From NCBI GenBank assembly GCA_013298945.1, contig JAAFJR010000007.1:99963-163962 (forward strand): DNA of 64,000 nt, in the 5' to 3' direction. The stretch's first letter is position 1. Each line of letters starts with the position of its first letter. Below the pieces are notes generated by a model that was given only the letters and a program-made list of their open reading frames with translations, was not told the origin of the DNA and made no database searches. Shown in pieces: positions 52,244 through 61,937 of this stretch. This stretch comes from Polaromonas sp. (GTDB lineage: Bacteria > Pseudomonadota > Gammaproteobacteria > Burkholderiales > Burkholderiaceae_C). Position numbers and translations under genes: made by a program.

Positions 52244-53962
52244 ATGGCAATGATGCAAAGAAGCGCCTATGCCGAGATTTTTGGCCCTACAGTGGGTGAT
52301 CGTGTTCGCTTAGCAGATACTGATTTGATTGTTGAGGTTGAAGCTGATTACACCTTGCGCGCAGGCGGCTACGGGGAAGAAGTCAAATTTGGCGGTGGCA
52401 AAACCATCCGTGACGGCATGGCGCAAAGCCAACGAACTCGTCAACAGGGTGCCGTAGACACCCTGTTGACCAATGCACTCATCATGGACCACTGGGGCAT
52501 TGTCAAAGCAGACATCGGTCTCAAAGGCGGTCGCATCGTTGCGATTGGAAAAGCTGGCAACCCCGACACGCAACCGGGTGTGGATATCATTATTGGCCCT
52601 GGGACAGAAATCATCAGCTGCGAAGGCAACATCGTCACAGCTGGTGGTGTGGACACACATATTCACTTCATAGCACCGCAACAGATTGAAGAGGCCTTGT
52701 GCAGCGGTGTCACCACCATGCTGGGCGGGGGCACGGGGCCAGCCACAGGCACATTTGCCACAACCTGCACACCTGGGCCGTGGAACATTGAACGCATGAT
52801 GCAAGCAGCCGACGCTTTCCCGATGAACTTGGGTTTCATGGGCAAAGGCAATGCATCATTGCCAGCAGCTTTGCATGAACAAGTAAACGCAGGGGCGTTA
52901 GGGTTAAAACTGCACGAAGATTGGGGCACAACGCCGGCAGCGATTGACAATTGCTTGAACGTGGCGGAAGAGACGGACACTCAAGTTGCCATACACACCG
53001 ACACCTTGAACGAGAGCGGTTTTGTAGAAGACACCGTGGCAGCTTTCAAAGGCCGCACCATACACACCTTTCATACAGAGGGTGCAGGTGGCGGCCATGC
53101 ACCTGATATTTTGAAGGTGGTGGGAGAGCCCAATGTGCTACCCAGCTCAACGAATCCGACGCGGCCGTACACCATCAACACCCTTGACGAACATGTTGAC
53201 ATGCTGATGGTCTGCCACCACCTCGACCCCGCGATTGCGGAAGACCTAGCCTTCGCAGAAAGTCGCATCCGCAAGGAAACCATTGCTGCCGAAGACATCT
53301 TGCACGATTTAGGTGCAATCAGCATGTTCAGCTCTGACTCGCAAGCGATGGGGCGCGTGGGCGAAGTCATCATACGCACCTGGCAAACTGCGCACAAGAT
53401 GAAACAACAACGTGGTAAATTGCCGCTAGACACGGATCGCCACGACAACTTCCGCGCCAAGCGCTACTTAGCCAAGTACACCATCAACCCAGCCATTGCC
53501 CATGGCATTGCGCATGAAGTTGGGTCGATAGAAGTTGGCAAATGGGCCGATATTGTGATTTGGAAACCCGCCTTCTTTGGCGTCAAACCCGCGCTCATCC
53601 TGAAAGGTGGTTTCATCGCCATGGCTGCGATGGGTGACCCAAATGCATCCATCCCAACACCACAACCCGTCCATTACCGCCCTATGTTTGGTGCTTATGG
53701 CGGTGCGCTGGCAAAAACATCATTGACCTTTGTATCGCAAGCGGGTTTGCAAGCTGGTATTGGTGAACGCTTTGGCTTGCATAAAACCCTGAGTGCAGTT
53801 AAGGGGATTCGTGGACTGGGTAAGCGCGACATGATTCACAACGACTATTTGCCAAAAATGGAAGTCAATGCCCAGACTTACCAAGTCCGCGCTGATGGTC
53901 AGTTGCTGACGTGTGAGCCTGCTAGCAGTTTACCGATGACGCAACGATACTTTTTGTTCTGA
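52244..53962 (+). CDS. ureC: Urease alpha (catalytic) subunit
   Basis: A 572-residue nickel enzyme. AAGGAG lies 8 bases ahead of the ATG. It carries the nickel-binding [13 protein letters not shown], the carbamylated lysine in [46 protein letters not shown], the active-site flap MVCHHLDP and the [15 protein letters not shown] motif. All catalytic residues are present, so the urease should be functional. Confidence 0.98.
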   Translation: MAMMQRSAYAEIFGPTVGDRVRLADTDLIVEVEADYTLRAGGYGEEVKFGGGKTIRDGMAQSQRTRQQGAVDTLLTNALIMDHWGIVKADIGLKGGRIVAIGKAGNPDTQPGVDIIIGPGTEIISCEGNIVTAGGVDTHIHFIAPQQIEEALCSGVTTMLGGGTGPATGTFATTCTPGPWNIERMMQAADAFPMNLGFMGKGNASLPAALHEQVNAGALGLKLHEDWGTTPAAIDNCLNVAEETDTQVAIHTDTLNESGFVEDTVAAFKGRTIHTFHTEGAGGGHAPDILKVVGEPNVLPSSTNPTRPYTINTLDEHVDMLMVCHHLDPAIAEDLAFAESRIRKETIAAEDILHDLGAISMFSSDSQAMGRVGEVIIRTWQTAHKMKQQRGKLPLDTDRHDNFRAKRYLAKYTINPAIAHGIAHEVGSIEVGKWADIVIWKPAFFGVKPALILKGGFIAMAAMGDPNASIPTPQPVHYRPMFGAYGGALAKTSLTFVSQAGLQAGIGERFGLHKTLSAVKGIRGLGKRDMIHNDYLPKMEVNAQTYQVRADGQLLTCEPASSLPMTQRYFLF

Positions 53963-53972
53963 TGTACTTCAA

Positions 53973-54494
53973 GTGATGCTTACTGTTTCAAAAATCATGC
54001 CTCATGGTGCGGGCTTAGCGCCAGTTTTGTTGAAACGCGCCAGCAGCGTTGAATTAGATTGGGATATCCGTCAAAAAAGCCGCTTTGATGTGGTTGATTC
54101 AAACGATCGTCAACTGGGAATTTTTTTGCCGCGCGGCACCTTGATTCGGGGTGGTGATGTTTTGGTGGCAGAGGATGGTTCGCTCATCAAGGTGATCGCT
54201 AGAGCGCAGCAAGTCTTGGCCATCACCATAGACCAAGGTCATGGAACACCTTTTGACTTGATCCGTGCGGCTTACCACCTAGGTAACCGCCATGTTCCAA
54301 TTGAGTTGAAACCCGATCACTTGAAAATTGAGCCCGATCATGTTTTGGCAGAGATGTTGCGCGCCATGCACCTGACCGTGACAGAGGTTGAAACCGCATT
54401 TGAGCCTGAGGGTGGCGCATATTCAGCGCAACCGCACAATCATGGAAATCATAGCCATATGCATGAGGGCTCACATTCTCATATGCACGGTTGA
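53973..54494 (+). CDS. ureE: Urease accessory protein UreE (nickel metallochaperone)
   Basis: A 173-residue nickel carrier. The frame starts at GTG 53973 with ATG three bases later; either could be used. It has [46 protein letters not shown] with the metal-binding His, and a C-terminal tail very rich in histidine ([19 protein letters not shown]) that stores nickel. It overlaps ureF by 4 bp. Confidence 0.95.
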   Translation: MMLTVSKIMPHGAGLAPVLLKRASSVELDWDIRQKSRFDVVDSNDRQLGIFLPRGTLIRGGDVLVAEDGSLIKVIARAQQVLAITIDQGHGTPFDLIRAAYHLGNRHVPIELKPDHLKIEPDHVLAEMLRAMHLTVTEVETAFEPEGGAYSAQPHNHGNHSHMHEGSHSHMHG

Positions 54495-55213
54495 TGCGAA
54501 GTCAACCAAGCAAACAACCACTACCCGCTCCCAGCTTGCTACAGCTGATGTGGCTCGCATCACCAGCGCTTCCCATAGGTGGTTTTTCATATTCAGAAGG
54601 CATTGAAGCCGGCGCAGATGCTGCCTGTATCGCTACATTTAGAGAAGCAAATGATTGGTTGGTTGATCAGTTGCATTTGAGCCTTGCTCGCGCTGACTTA
54701 GCAGTGGTTGCGAAAGCCATCCCTGCCTGGCGACGTAAGGACTATGATCGCGTCGATGAACTGAACAACTGGGTGCTGCAAACCCGTGAAACCAGCGAAC
54801 TAAGACTGCAAACCGAGCAAATGGGCCGATCTATGCTTGATTGGTTACACAAGCAACCTAGTTTTCATGTGAACTTTCAAGATAATTTTAAGAGCAATCA
54901 AGGTTTTTTTAAATCACCCACCTACCCGCTGGTTTTCGCCCTCGCCGCCTCATCGACACAAGCCCATGTGCGGGATTGCTTGATGAGCTTTGCTTTCGGC
55001 TGGGCTGAAAACATGACCCAAGCTGCTGTGCGTGCCGTGCCTTTGGGGCAAACCGATGGTCAGCGCATATTAGCAAACCTTGCCGACCAAATACCCACGG
55101 CGGTTGATCATGCAATAAGCCTGCAAGACAGTGAGCGACAAGCTTTTTCACCTATGCTGGCGATTCTTTCCTCACAACACGAAACCCAATACTCTAGATT
55201 GTTCCGATCATGA
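54491..55213 (+). CDS. ureF: Urease accessory protein UreF
   Basis: A 240-residue all-helical activator. It has [44 protein letters not shown] and [50 protein letters not shown], all typical of UreF. Its stop overlaps the ureG start by 4 bp. Confidence 0.95.
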   Translation: MMRSQPSKQPLPAPSLLQLMWLASPALPIGGFSYSEGIEAGADAACIATFREANDWLVDQLHLSLARADLAVVAKAIPAWRRKDYDRVDELNNWVLQTRETSELRLQTEQMGRSMLDWLHKQPSFHVNFQDNFKSNQGFFKSPTYPLVFALAASSTQAHVRDCLMSFAFGWAENMTQAAVRAVPLGQTDGQRILANLADQIPTAVDHAISLQDSERQAFSPMLAILSSQHETQYSRLFRS

Positions 55214-55881
55214 CACCAGAATACACCCAGCTTCATCACATCAAAAATCGCACTAAAAAACTCCCCCCGTTGCGCGTTGGCATCGGCGGCCCTGTCGGGT
55301 CTGGTAAAACCACGCTGCTGGAAATGTTGTGCAAAGCCATGCGTGAACAATACGACTTGGTCGCCATCACCAACGACATTTACACCAAAGAAGATCAGCG
55401 AATTTTGACCGTCAGCGGTGCGTTGCCCGCCGAGCGCATCATGGGCGTAGAAACGGGTGGTTGCCCGCATACAGCCATTCGCGAAGACGCATCCATCAAT
55501 TTAGAAGCTATTGATCGCATGCTGGTGGACTTCCCCAACGCTGACATTGTTTTTATTGAGAGCGGCGGCGACAACCTGGCCGCCACCTTCAGCCCGGAGC
55601 TGAGTGATTTGACGATTTATGTGATTGACGTCGCTGCTGGCGAGAAAATTCCACGCAAAGGCGGACCTGGCATCACTAAAAGCGACTTGTTTGTGATCAA
55701 CAAAACGGATCTCGCCCCTTACGTCGGCGCTAACTTAAGTGTGATGGAATCAGACACGCGTCGCATGCGCACCACAAACCAGGGGCTCAAACCCTTTGTG
55801 ATGACCAATTTAAAGACAAATTCTGGCCTCAATTACGTTGTTTCTTTCATTGAATCCAAAGGCATGCTAAAAATGGCCTGA
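55210..55881 (+). CDS. ureG: Urease accessory GTPase UreG
   Basis: A 223-residue GTPase that drives nickel insertion. The P-loop [18 protein letters not shown], the metal-binding [23 protein letters not shown] (CPH motif), [18 protein letters not shown] and [20 protein letters not shown] are all intact. It is the last urease gene before the tRNA. Confidence 0.97.
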   Translation: MTPEYTQLHHIKNRTKKLPPLRVGIGGPVGSGKTTLLEMLCKAMREQYDLVAITNDIYTKEDQRILTVSGALPAERIMGVETGGCPHTAIREDASINLEAIDRMLVDFPNADIVFIESGGDNLAATFSPELSDLTIYVIDVAAGEKIPRKGGPGITKSDLFVINKTDLAPYVGANLSVMESDTRRMRTTNQGLKPFVMTNLKTNSGLNYVVSFIESKGMLKMA

Positions 55882-55889
55882 ACGCAGGA

Positions 55890-55895
55890 TAGAAT
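55890..55895 (+). promoter_or_regulatory. Probable -10 box of the tRNA-Ser gene
   Basis: TAGAAT lies 9 bases ahead of the tRNA 5' end and just after the ureG stop. The -35 is not clear. Confidence 0.45.
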
Positions 55896-55904
55896 ACAAG
55901 ACTT

Positions 55905-55994
55905 GGAAGCGTGGCCGAGCGGTTGAAGGCACCGGTCTTGAAAACCGGCGACGGAGTGATCTGTTCGTGAGTTCGAATCTCACCGCTTCCGCCA
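55905..55994 (+). tRNA. tRNA-Ser (UGA anticodon)
   Basis: A 90-nt sequence folds as a class II tRNA. The acceptor stem GGAAGCG pairs with CGCTTCC, the anticodon loop is CTTGAAA (anticodon TGA) in a CCGGT/ACCGG stem, a long variable arm is present, the T-loop is GTTCGAATC, and CCA is encoded at the 3' end. It is intact. Its 3' end is a common integration site, and foreign-looking genes begin soon after it. Confidence 0.97.
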
Positions 55995-56027
55995 AAAAAA
56001 TCTTGTAAGTCGATGATTTATAAGAAT

Positions 56028-56054
56028 AAAAAGCCATCTTAGGATGGCTTTTTT
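56028..56054. terminator. Rho-independent terminator after tRNA-Ser
   Basis: AAAAAGCCATC, four bases, GATGGCTTTTTT: a strong hairpin with T-run 34 bp past the tRNA. It separates the tRNA from the genes of the putative element. Confidence 0.85.
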
Positions 56055-56192
56055 GTTTCCCATATACATCTCAATCCACATTCTATTTTGCGCTTGGACG
56101 GGAGTAGTTGGGAGTAATTGAAAGTGTTATGGCGATGCACAGCGTTGAAGTGGCCGTGTTTATTGGCAGTCAAATGACGGTATAAAGTAGGT

Positions 56193-56906
56193 ATGAGTAC
56201 CTTGGAACAAAAAAAATCATCCCTACAGACTGCTCCAGCCAAACAACCAAAGTACATTTACTTGGGGCTAAACGAGTCTGGTCGCGTCCGTTTACAGTTG
56301 GGCGATAAAACCCTACTCATCAACGGGGCTGTATACGCCAGCACCAAGCCCGTTGCTGGACGTACCAAGATTGCGCTTGTGCCAATTAACGCTACGCTAG
56401 GTTATAAGCGACAACCAGAGCACAAAAAATACCTTGTCCGTACCGCCACGGGTGAAACTTTGCGTGTCATCGGGATAATAGAAAAGATTCACACACCAGT
56501 GGTATCCCTAGAGAAGAAAAGCGTTCGCACCATTCTCACTAGCACCAGCAACGCTCCAAATAGTCTGAGCAGTCCGTCCAAGCCACCTGTCAAACATGCA
56601 GCACCAGATAGTGTTCCTGTCTCTTTAAAACAAGCAGTTTCCAAACCTGTTGACACCAAAAAAGAAGCCAAGCTAGCCCGACTGCAAAAGGAGTTTCAAC
56701 GTGTGGCAGCACAGCGCACCAGCGGTGTTGACCCTACTGTTCGCATGGCCTTTGTGGCTTACTATTTGGGTGAGTCAGAGTCCAACCTATACCGCCGCCG
56801 CGCAGACGGACAGTTTCCTACGTCCATCCAACGCGGCAAAGGTACTTTTTGGCGCATGTCTGATCTGGACGCATTCAAGGCTGGTACTTGGAAGCCAGCT
56901 GACTAA
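56193..56906 (+). CDS. AlpA/MerR-like helix-turn-helix protein with long N-terminal part
   Basis: A 237-residue protein. The C-terminal 65 residues (MAFVAYYLGESESNLYRRRADGQFPTSIQRGKGTFWRMSDLDAFKAGTWK) are a winged helix of the AlpA/excisionase type. The N-terminal half starts with KYIYLGLNESGRVRLQLGDKTLLINGAVYAS and is followed by a Ser/Pro/Lys-rich linker; I do not recognise it. AlpA-like proteins control excision and integrase expression in tRNA-linked elements, which fits the position 198 bp from tRNA-Ser. Confidence 0.7.
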   Translation: MSTLEQKKSSLQTAPAKQPKYIYLGLNESGRVRLQLGDKTLLINGAVYASTKPVAGRTKIALVPINATLGYKRQPEHKKYLVRTATGETLRVIGIIEKIHTPVVSLEKKSVRTILTSTSNAPNSLSSPSKPPVKHAAPDSVPVSLKQAVSKPVDTKKEAKLARLQKEFQRVAAQRTSGVDPTVRMAFVAYYLGESESNLYRRRADGQFPTSIQRGKGTFWRMSDLDAFKAGTWKPAD

Positions 56907-56940
56907 CATGGAAATCGTCGATTGAAGACCTGCGCTGAAT

Positions 56941-57882
56941 TCAGTTTAAACCCCCAGGTCTGCCGCGCGGACATGCCACGAAATATGGCAAGGCTCTTTT
57001 GAGTGTGCTGTCTGTGCACGTCAATTGTTTGAAGTACCTCTGCTTGAGTGCATCGACCAATTTATCCAAAGACAACTGACTTTTGTAAGGCCTACGATTC
57101 CTGCCTTTCAACTCAAGCACGCTGCTCTTTCGCGCATGCTCTGTCTCAAGACATTTTTCCAAAACGTCTATCAGTGGTTTCCCGCAAGTACGCTCTATTG
57201 ATTGACGATTGCGCTTAGTGCGCTTAGTGCGCTTTCTCAGCGGCGCTACATTTCTCGATACATTGGGCAGTTCCACCGCCACCGATTTTTTGGGCTTGGT
57301 AGGTGCCTGTTCAAACAATAGTGGTAGTTTTGGTGATACCTTAGTTGACTCGGTGACGCACTTCCAACGATGGTGGTAAGGCCAATTGCGCGTAGCCGCC
57401 CGCTGCTCGTTCAACAGTTCTTCAACAGTGAAGCCAACCACCTTGCCCAAGTCGTCTCGCTCGCGGGTAGGCTCTACAAATTTTGTCTTGGTGTCGTCAA
57501 AGCGACGATAAAGAATGGTCAAGCCATTCACTCTCATTTGCTCCCGCCACCGCTCAAATTCTCTTACCGTTGTATCCACTGGCTTAACCCCAGCCTCTCG
57601 CATCAGCCTAAGCCAAAGAACCGGCGGCAACTTCGCATCCTTAGCAAGCTCTAGCGCATTCATTTTCTGTCGCAGACTCTCCAGTACGTTTGGCAGTACC
57701 GCCGCCAACGGCTTCATGTCTTCGCGCTCATACAAACGCCCGAAATGCCCTGCAAATGCATCGTTGAACACTTGAGGGAGGCAAAACTCCGCGTTATCAA
57801 CAGAGACAAACAGTGCAGGGTCAATCGCCCATCGCTTCACGGCTGTCGAAAAACTCCAGTTCCTCTCCCAATTTGCCATCAT
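56941..57882 (-). CDS. Uncharacterised protein of the integrative element
   Basis: A 313-residue protein that I do not recognise. It is rich in Arg and Lys, with a basic stretch in the middle (RNVAPLRKRTKRTKRNRQSIERTCGK) and two Trp-containing segments near the N-terminus (MMANWERNWSFSTAVKRWAIDPALF). No signal peptide or membrane segment. The basic character suggests nucleic-acid binding. It converges with the AlpA-like gene and diverges from the DUF5131 gene. Confidence 0.65.
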   Translation of the reverse strand: MMANWERNWSFSTAVKRWAIDPALFVSVDNAEFCLPQVFNDAFAGHFGRLYEREDMKPLAAVLPNVLESLRQKMNALELAKDAKLPPVLWLRLMREAGVKPVDTTVREFERWREQMRVNGLTILYRRFDDTKTKFVEPTRERDDLGKVVGFTVEELLNEQRAATRNWPYHHRWKCVTESTKVSPKLPLLFEQAPTKPKKSVAVELPNVSRNVAPLRKRTKRTKRNRQSIERTCGKPLIDVLEKCLETEHARKSSVLELKGRNRRPYKSQLSLDKLVDALKQRYFKQLTCTDSTLKRALPYFVACPRGRPGGLN

Positions 57883-58026
57883 GTTTCACCTGTCAATGGG
57901 GTACGAAAAACCCCGCTTGTAATACCTCTAGTCATTATATGAATTGTGCATCCTGTAAATGAATTACGCAAGGGCGATGCGTGTAAATTCTGCACAGCCG
58001 TCTTTGCAAATTCAAAGGAATTTGAA

Positions 58027-58977
58027 ATGAAAATGGAAAAGAAATTCAGTAGCGAAAAAATATACCGCGAACAAAAAAAGTGCAAGGCTGAGCCTCCCTT
58101 CAAAGTAGTCAAATTCGCAACATTCAAACCTACAGTCTGTATATCAAAAACAGTTTGCAAGGCAGAGCCACCCTTCAAGCCAGTCAAATTTTTGACCTTC
58201 AAACCGACGGTTCGTCAATCCACCATCGAATGGACGCAAGCCACATGGAACCCCACCATTGGTTGCACCAAAATTTCCGCAGGCTGTAAGAACTGCTATG
58301 CAGCAACAATGGCGAACCGTTTGCAGGCAATGGGCAAACCCGGCTACAAGGAAAACGGCTTTGAGTTGACGCTGATGCCTGACCGCTTGGATGTGCCTCT
58401 ACGTCGTAAGAAACCCACGGAGTACTTCGTCAACTCGATGTCCGACTTGTTTCATGATCAAGTGCCAGATCGCTACATCGACAAGACCTTTTCGGTCATG
58501 CGCCGCTGCCCACAGCACGTTTTCCAATTGCTGACCAAACGCGCTGAACGCTTGCCAGACTACTTTGCCAGCCGTGAAGTTCCTGACAACGTGTGGCTTG
58601 GTGTGTCTGTTGAAAACAAGAAACACGGTGTACCACGCATTGCTGAGCTGCAGAAGGTTGATGCCAATACTCGCTTCTTATCTATCGAACCATTGCTCGA
58701 AGACATTGGTGAACTTGACTTAACTGGCATTCACTTGGTCATCGTAGGCGGTGAATCTGGCAAGAATGCTCGGCCAATGAAGCCGGAATGGGTCGAATCC
58801 ATTCACAGTCAATGTCTGGAACAAGGTGTCGCATTCTTCTTTAAACAATGGGGCGCATGGGGGCCTGATGGCGTGAAGCGCAACAAAAAGGCCAATGGTC
58901 GTTTGTTGAACGGCAAAACATGGAGTGAGATGCCTGATCGTCCTATGCCCAGTCATTCAATGAACGACAACGTGTAA
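58027..58977 (+). CDS. DUF5131 (phage Gp37/Gp68-like) protein with repeat-bearing extension
   Basis: A 316-residue protein if started at the ATG at 58027, which has AAGGAA upstream; the frame opens at 57946. The family core begins at about residue 66 ([28 protein letters not shown]) and contains a C-x6-C-x2-C cluster (Cys80, Cys87, Cys90) that may bind a metal or Fe-S cluster, then [32 protein letters not shown] and [23 protein letters not shown]. Most family members start right at the core. Here about 60 extra residues contain two copies of [19 protein letters not shown]. Function is unknown; common in phages and integrative elements. Confidence 0.85.
   Translation: MKMEKKFSSEKIYREQKKCKAEPPFKVVKFATFKPTVCISKTVCKAEPPFKPVKFLTFKPTVRQSTIEWTQATWNPTIGCTKISAGCKNCYAATMANRLQAMGKPGYKENGFELTLMPDRLDVPLRRKKPTEYFVNSMSDLFHDQVPDRYIDKTFSVMRRCPQHVFQLLTKRAERLPDYFASREVPDNVWLGVSVENKKHGVPRIAELQKVDANTRFLSIEPLLEDIGELDLTGIHLVIVGGESGKNARPMKPEWVESIHSQCLEQGVAFFFKQWGAWGPDGVKRNKKANGRLLNGKTWSEMPDRPMPSHSMNDNV
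58081..58211 (+). repeat. Two 56-bp direct repeats at the 5' end of the DUF5131 gene
   Basis: Units at 58081-58136 and 58156-58211 start with TGCAAGGC and share 44 of 56 bases, 75 bp apart, so both are read in the same frame. The encoded 19-residue units differ at only two positions. DNA differences exceed protein differences, suggesting the peptide is kept by selection, or that the duplication predates the present gene start. Confidence 0.7.
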
Positions 58978-59009
58978 ATAACTGCTAGCTAATTACAGCA
59001 ATCAACCGT

Positions 59010-59221
59010 GGCGCTTTCCCCGAAAAAAAGAAAAAAAGGGTGTGCAAAAACAGGTGGAGCGAGTGGAGCGTATTTTTTAAAGTTTTTGAAGAAAAAAACA
59101 CTACTCAGTGAGAAGCACTTTTGTTGGTTTTCTGACATTGCTTCCACTGACTCCACTCGCTCCACCTTTTCCAGAAGTGCAATCTTCTCATCTCTCTCTT
59201 TTTCTTGTCGGGGAAAGCGCC
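59010..59221. repeat. 212-nt nested palindrome before the primase gene
   Basis: Outer arms GGCGCTTTCCCCGA (59010-59023) and its exact complement (59208-59221); inner arms GGTGGAGCGAGTGGAG (59053-59068) and its exact complement (59151-59166). Between the arms, A-rich (59021-59039) and T-rich (59195-59205) runs also face each other. The structure fills the gap between the DUF5131 gene and the primase start at 59244. Candidates are a replication origin used by the adjacent primase, or a structured RNA/terminator. Confidence 0.75.
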
Positions 59222-59243
59222 CCAAGCATCTGAAAGTATTTTT

Positions 59244-61541
59244 ATGAATTCCAAATATTCTCTGGTCAACAAGACCAGCATCTCCAAGTCAAGCCTAATG
59301 CCCGATCAAACCGAAATGCTCAGATTCATCAAACTGTTGCACGGCAGTAAGTCAACATGGTTTCTGAAGTTCCGTAAAAACGGTATGCCATACGATTCTG
59401 CACAACAGTTTGGCACCCCAGCCCGTTTGCTGGACAAACTACTTGAGACTAACAAAGCTGGTAGCAACATTGCTGTTGCCGTTAACCAGATGAGGGCTAA
59501 CAGCCGTAGCAACGATAACGTCACAGACATCAATGCTGTCTTCATTGATGTTGACAACGGTGTAACCACAGAAGCTGATTTGATGGACTTACCACTACCG
59601 CCCAATGTCATTGTGCAAACATCGCTCGGTCGCTTGCACGCTTATTGGTTGGTCAGCGACTGCTCAGTTCAGAAGTTCAAGCGTATTCAGCGCGCATTGG
59701 CGCAGCGTTTTGACAGTGATCGTCAAGTGTGTGACCCCGCACGCATGATGCGCTTGCCCGGTTCTATCAACTGGAATCATGGACAACCAGCATTGGCGCA
59801 GATCATTGGTAAAGTTGAACGCTCACCTGTTGTGACAGCCAAACTGGTACGCTCTCTAGGCTTGGAAGTGAAGCCCACTACCAAGTTAGCCGTCAGTAAA
59901 AAGCCTGTAGCTGCTGAGGCAATGATTGCGAAAAACGGAAATGTTGCTCAAAACTCTCTAAGCAGTGTTATGACGACTAAGATTAAACAGGCACTGGCGA
60001 CCTTGCCCGTCGATGACCGCAGCGTTTGGTTGCGTGCTGGTATGGCTATTCACTCGGTTGCACCCGATCAGCAGGGTTACGCCTTGTGGACAACATGGTC
60101 AAAGACCGGCACCAAGTTCGACGAAGTGGTACAACTGAAGACGTGGGAGCATTTCAAGCCAAAGGGTGGCATTAACATGAATTCATTGTTCTGGTTGTCC
60201 CGTCGCGCAGGCGCTGTCAGCGGTTTTGACGATATGGATGCCGCGCAGTTGTTTGCCTCCACGCACCAGAAGACTTTGCGCTTTGATCCGCAGATGGGGC
60301 AATGGTATGCCTTTGACGGTGTGGCGTGGCGCGTCGACAAACAAGCGCCTATGCGTGCTGCACGTTTGTTGGTCACCGATTTGAGCGATGGGGAGGGCAA
60401 AAAAGACCTTGCTGTCAAAAAACTGCGTAGCCATGCGGGCATGACTAGCATGGTCAAGCTTGCAGAACTTGAGTCGGTGCTGCACATCTCTGAGAACCAG
60501 TTTGACCAAGATGCCCATTTGCTGGCCACTAAAAACGGTGTCATTGATTTGCGCACGGGTTTGTTTCGGATGGCCAAAGCCAAGGACTACCTGCGCCGTC
60601 GCTGTAATGTTGAGTTCGACAGGGATGCCAAATGCCCAGAGTGGAAACGCTTTGTGGCGGGCATCACTTGTGACGATACAAAATTGGCAGGCTTTCTGCA
60701 ACGTGCAGTCGGTTACACCTTATTCGGTCACACCAAAGCGCAGGCATTCTTTGTGTTTGAAGGCACTGGCGAGAACGGTAAAGGCGTATTCATGCGCACC
60801 ATGACGGCCATGCTGGGTGACTACGCGACTGAGCTTGCACCGAACTTGGTGACCTCAGCCTATGCCGGTGCAGCCAGTCAGGCCAATTCAGCATTGATGG
60901 CACTCAAGGGAAAGCGTCTTGCCATCGCCACCGAGTTGCCAGAGTCACGTGGGTTTGATACTGCGTTCGTCAAGCAATTCGCGGGTGGCGACAGCATCAC
61001 GGCACGGGCGAACTATGGTGACACCATCACATTCAAGCCAGAAGCCAAGCTATGGCTTTCAACCAACGACATGCCAGACATTCGCGCCAACGACAAAGCC
61101 ATGTGGCGTCGCATTTTTCCAGTGCCATTCAATGGTAACTTTTCTGGGGCAAACCGTGACGACCATGTTGAGGATAAATTGCTCAAAGAGTTTGCAGGCA
61201 TTTTGAACTGGGCTTTACGTGGCGCACAGCGTTACCACGAGCAGGGCAAGCTGCTTTCGTGTACGGCTGTTGATGACAAGAAGCGCAGCATGCGCAAAGA
61301 GTCGGATACGCTGGGCGCTTGGGTTGCAGAATGGTGTGTGACTGGTAAAAACGAGTCATTGCAAGCCAGCAAAGCCTATGCCAGCTACTGTGACTACACC
61401 AAGCGTGTTGGTCGTCGCCCCCTGACACAAAAGGCTTTTTTCATCAGGATGGAGTCCGCTGGCTATGCGCGGCTTGAGGGTCGCGATTTCAACAGCTACT
61501 TGGGCTTAGATTTGCGTGTGGTGGCAGGCAAGGCTGCTTAA
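59244..61541 (+). CDS. Phage/plasmid primase-helicase (P4 alpha-like)
   Basis: A 765-residue replication protein. The start at 59244 avoids the palindrome arm. The N-terminal ~190 residues resemble an archaeo-eukaryotic primase/RepB-type domain (DINAVFIDVDNG, VQTSLGRLHAYWLVSD, CDPARMMRLPGSINWNHG). A PriCT-2 domain follows (VDDRSVWLRAGMAIHSVAPDQQGYALWTTWS). The C-terminal third is a D5/P4-type superfamily 3 helicase with Walker A EGTGENGKGVFM (Lys513), KRLAIATELPESRGFDTAFVKQFAGGDSITAR, LWLSTNDMPDIRANDKAMWRRIFPVPF. It would replicate the element after excision. Confidence 0.92.
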   Translation: MNSKYSLVNKTSISKSSLMPDQTEMLRFIKLLHGSKSTWFLKFRKNGMPYDSAQQFGTPARLLDKLLETNKAGSNIAVAVNQMRANSRSNDNVTDINAVFIDVDNGVTTEADLMDLPLPPNVIVQTSLGRLHAYWLVSDCSVQKFKRIQRALAQRFDSDRQVCDPARMMRLPGSINWNHGQPALAQIIGKVERSPVVTAKLVRSLGLEVKPTTKLAVSKKPVAAEAMIAKNGNVAQNSLSSVMTTKIKQALATLPVDDRSVWLRAGMAIHSVAPDQQGYALWTTWSKTGTKFDEVVQLKTWEHFKPKGGINMNSLFWLSRRAGAVSGFDDMDAAQLFASTHQKTLRFDPQMGQWYAFDGVAWRVDKQAPMRAARLLVTDLSDGEGKKDLAVKKLRSHAGMTSMVKLAELESVLHISENQFDQDAHLLATKNGVIDLRTGLFRMAKAKDYLRRRCNVEFDRDAKCPEWKRFVAGITCDDTKLAGFLQRAVGYTLFGHTKAQAFFVFEGTGENGKGVFMRTMTAMLGDYATELAPNLVTSAYAGAASQANSALMALKGKRLAIATELPESRGFDTAFVKQFAGGDSITARANYGDTITFKPEAKLWLSTNDMPDIRANDKAMWRRIFPVPFNGNFSGANRDDHVEDKLLKEFAGILNWALRGAQRYHEQGKLLSCTAVDDKKRSMRKESDTLGAWVAEWCVTGKNESLQASKAYASYCDYTKRVGRRPLTQKAFFIRMESAGYARLEGRDFNSYLGLDLRVVAGKAA

Positions 61542-61937
61542 CGCTGCGCAATGGAATTGGCACGCCGTTTGATGTGCCAGTTTCGTAAGCATCAGAAGTC
61601 GTCAAATTTCTCAATATGGAATCGAGATTTGACGGCTTTTGAAGCTTACTTCGACTACGCAGCTATATCGGTACTAGCGATCATCAAAAACCGCCAAAAC
61701 AGCTGCTTTTGGTCGTTGCTGGCGGTGTTTTGATGCTAGTTTTGATGGCAGTTTTAGTGACGAAAGCCGTGCCAGTTAGATGCGCATCCATTCGTTGTAT
61801 TTTGGCAACATTTGTTACATACTCAACCAACAGCAAAGATTGCTTGTAACAGCAGCTTGTTACCAGTACCAGCATGGCACTCACGAATTAACTTGCGAAA
61901 AGTCCTAGCGCGGCAATTTGTTCAAACCTTGCCACTC
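61542..61937. other. Gene-free stretch between convergent element genes (396 bp)
   Basis: No convincing gene. It holds a long hairpin at 61682-61735; the short open frames present lack homology features or a ribosome-binding site. Confidence 0.6.
61682..61735. repeat. Long hairpin between convergent genes
   Basis: CATCAAAAACCGCCA (61682-61696) pairs with TGGCGGT-G-TTTTGATG (61720-61735), 15 pairs with one bulged G and a 23-nt loop containing CAGCTG. There is no T-run, so it is not a standard terminator; it may stop transcription by folding, or be a replication or transfer signal. Confidence 0.6.

Noticed and set aside
56039..56257. 72-codon minus-strand frame near tRNA-Ser, considered as an integrase C-terminal remnant
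   Set aside because: No tyrosine-recombinase motif (R-H-R-Y) could be seen and it overlaps the terminator.
57879..58202. 107-codon minus-strand frame with repeated LKGGSALH motifs
   Set aside because: The repeated motif is only the reverse reading of the direct repeats in the DUF5131 gene; the sense frame has a better start and is fused to a known domain.
61551..61733. 60-codon frame after the primase
   Set aside because: It overlaps the long hairpin, has no domain or ribosome-binding site, and its composition does not look coding.
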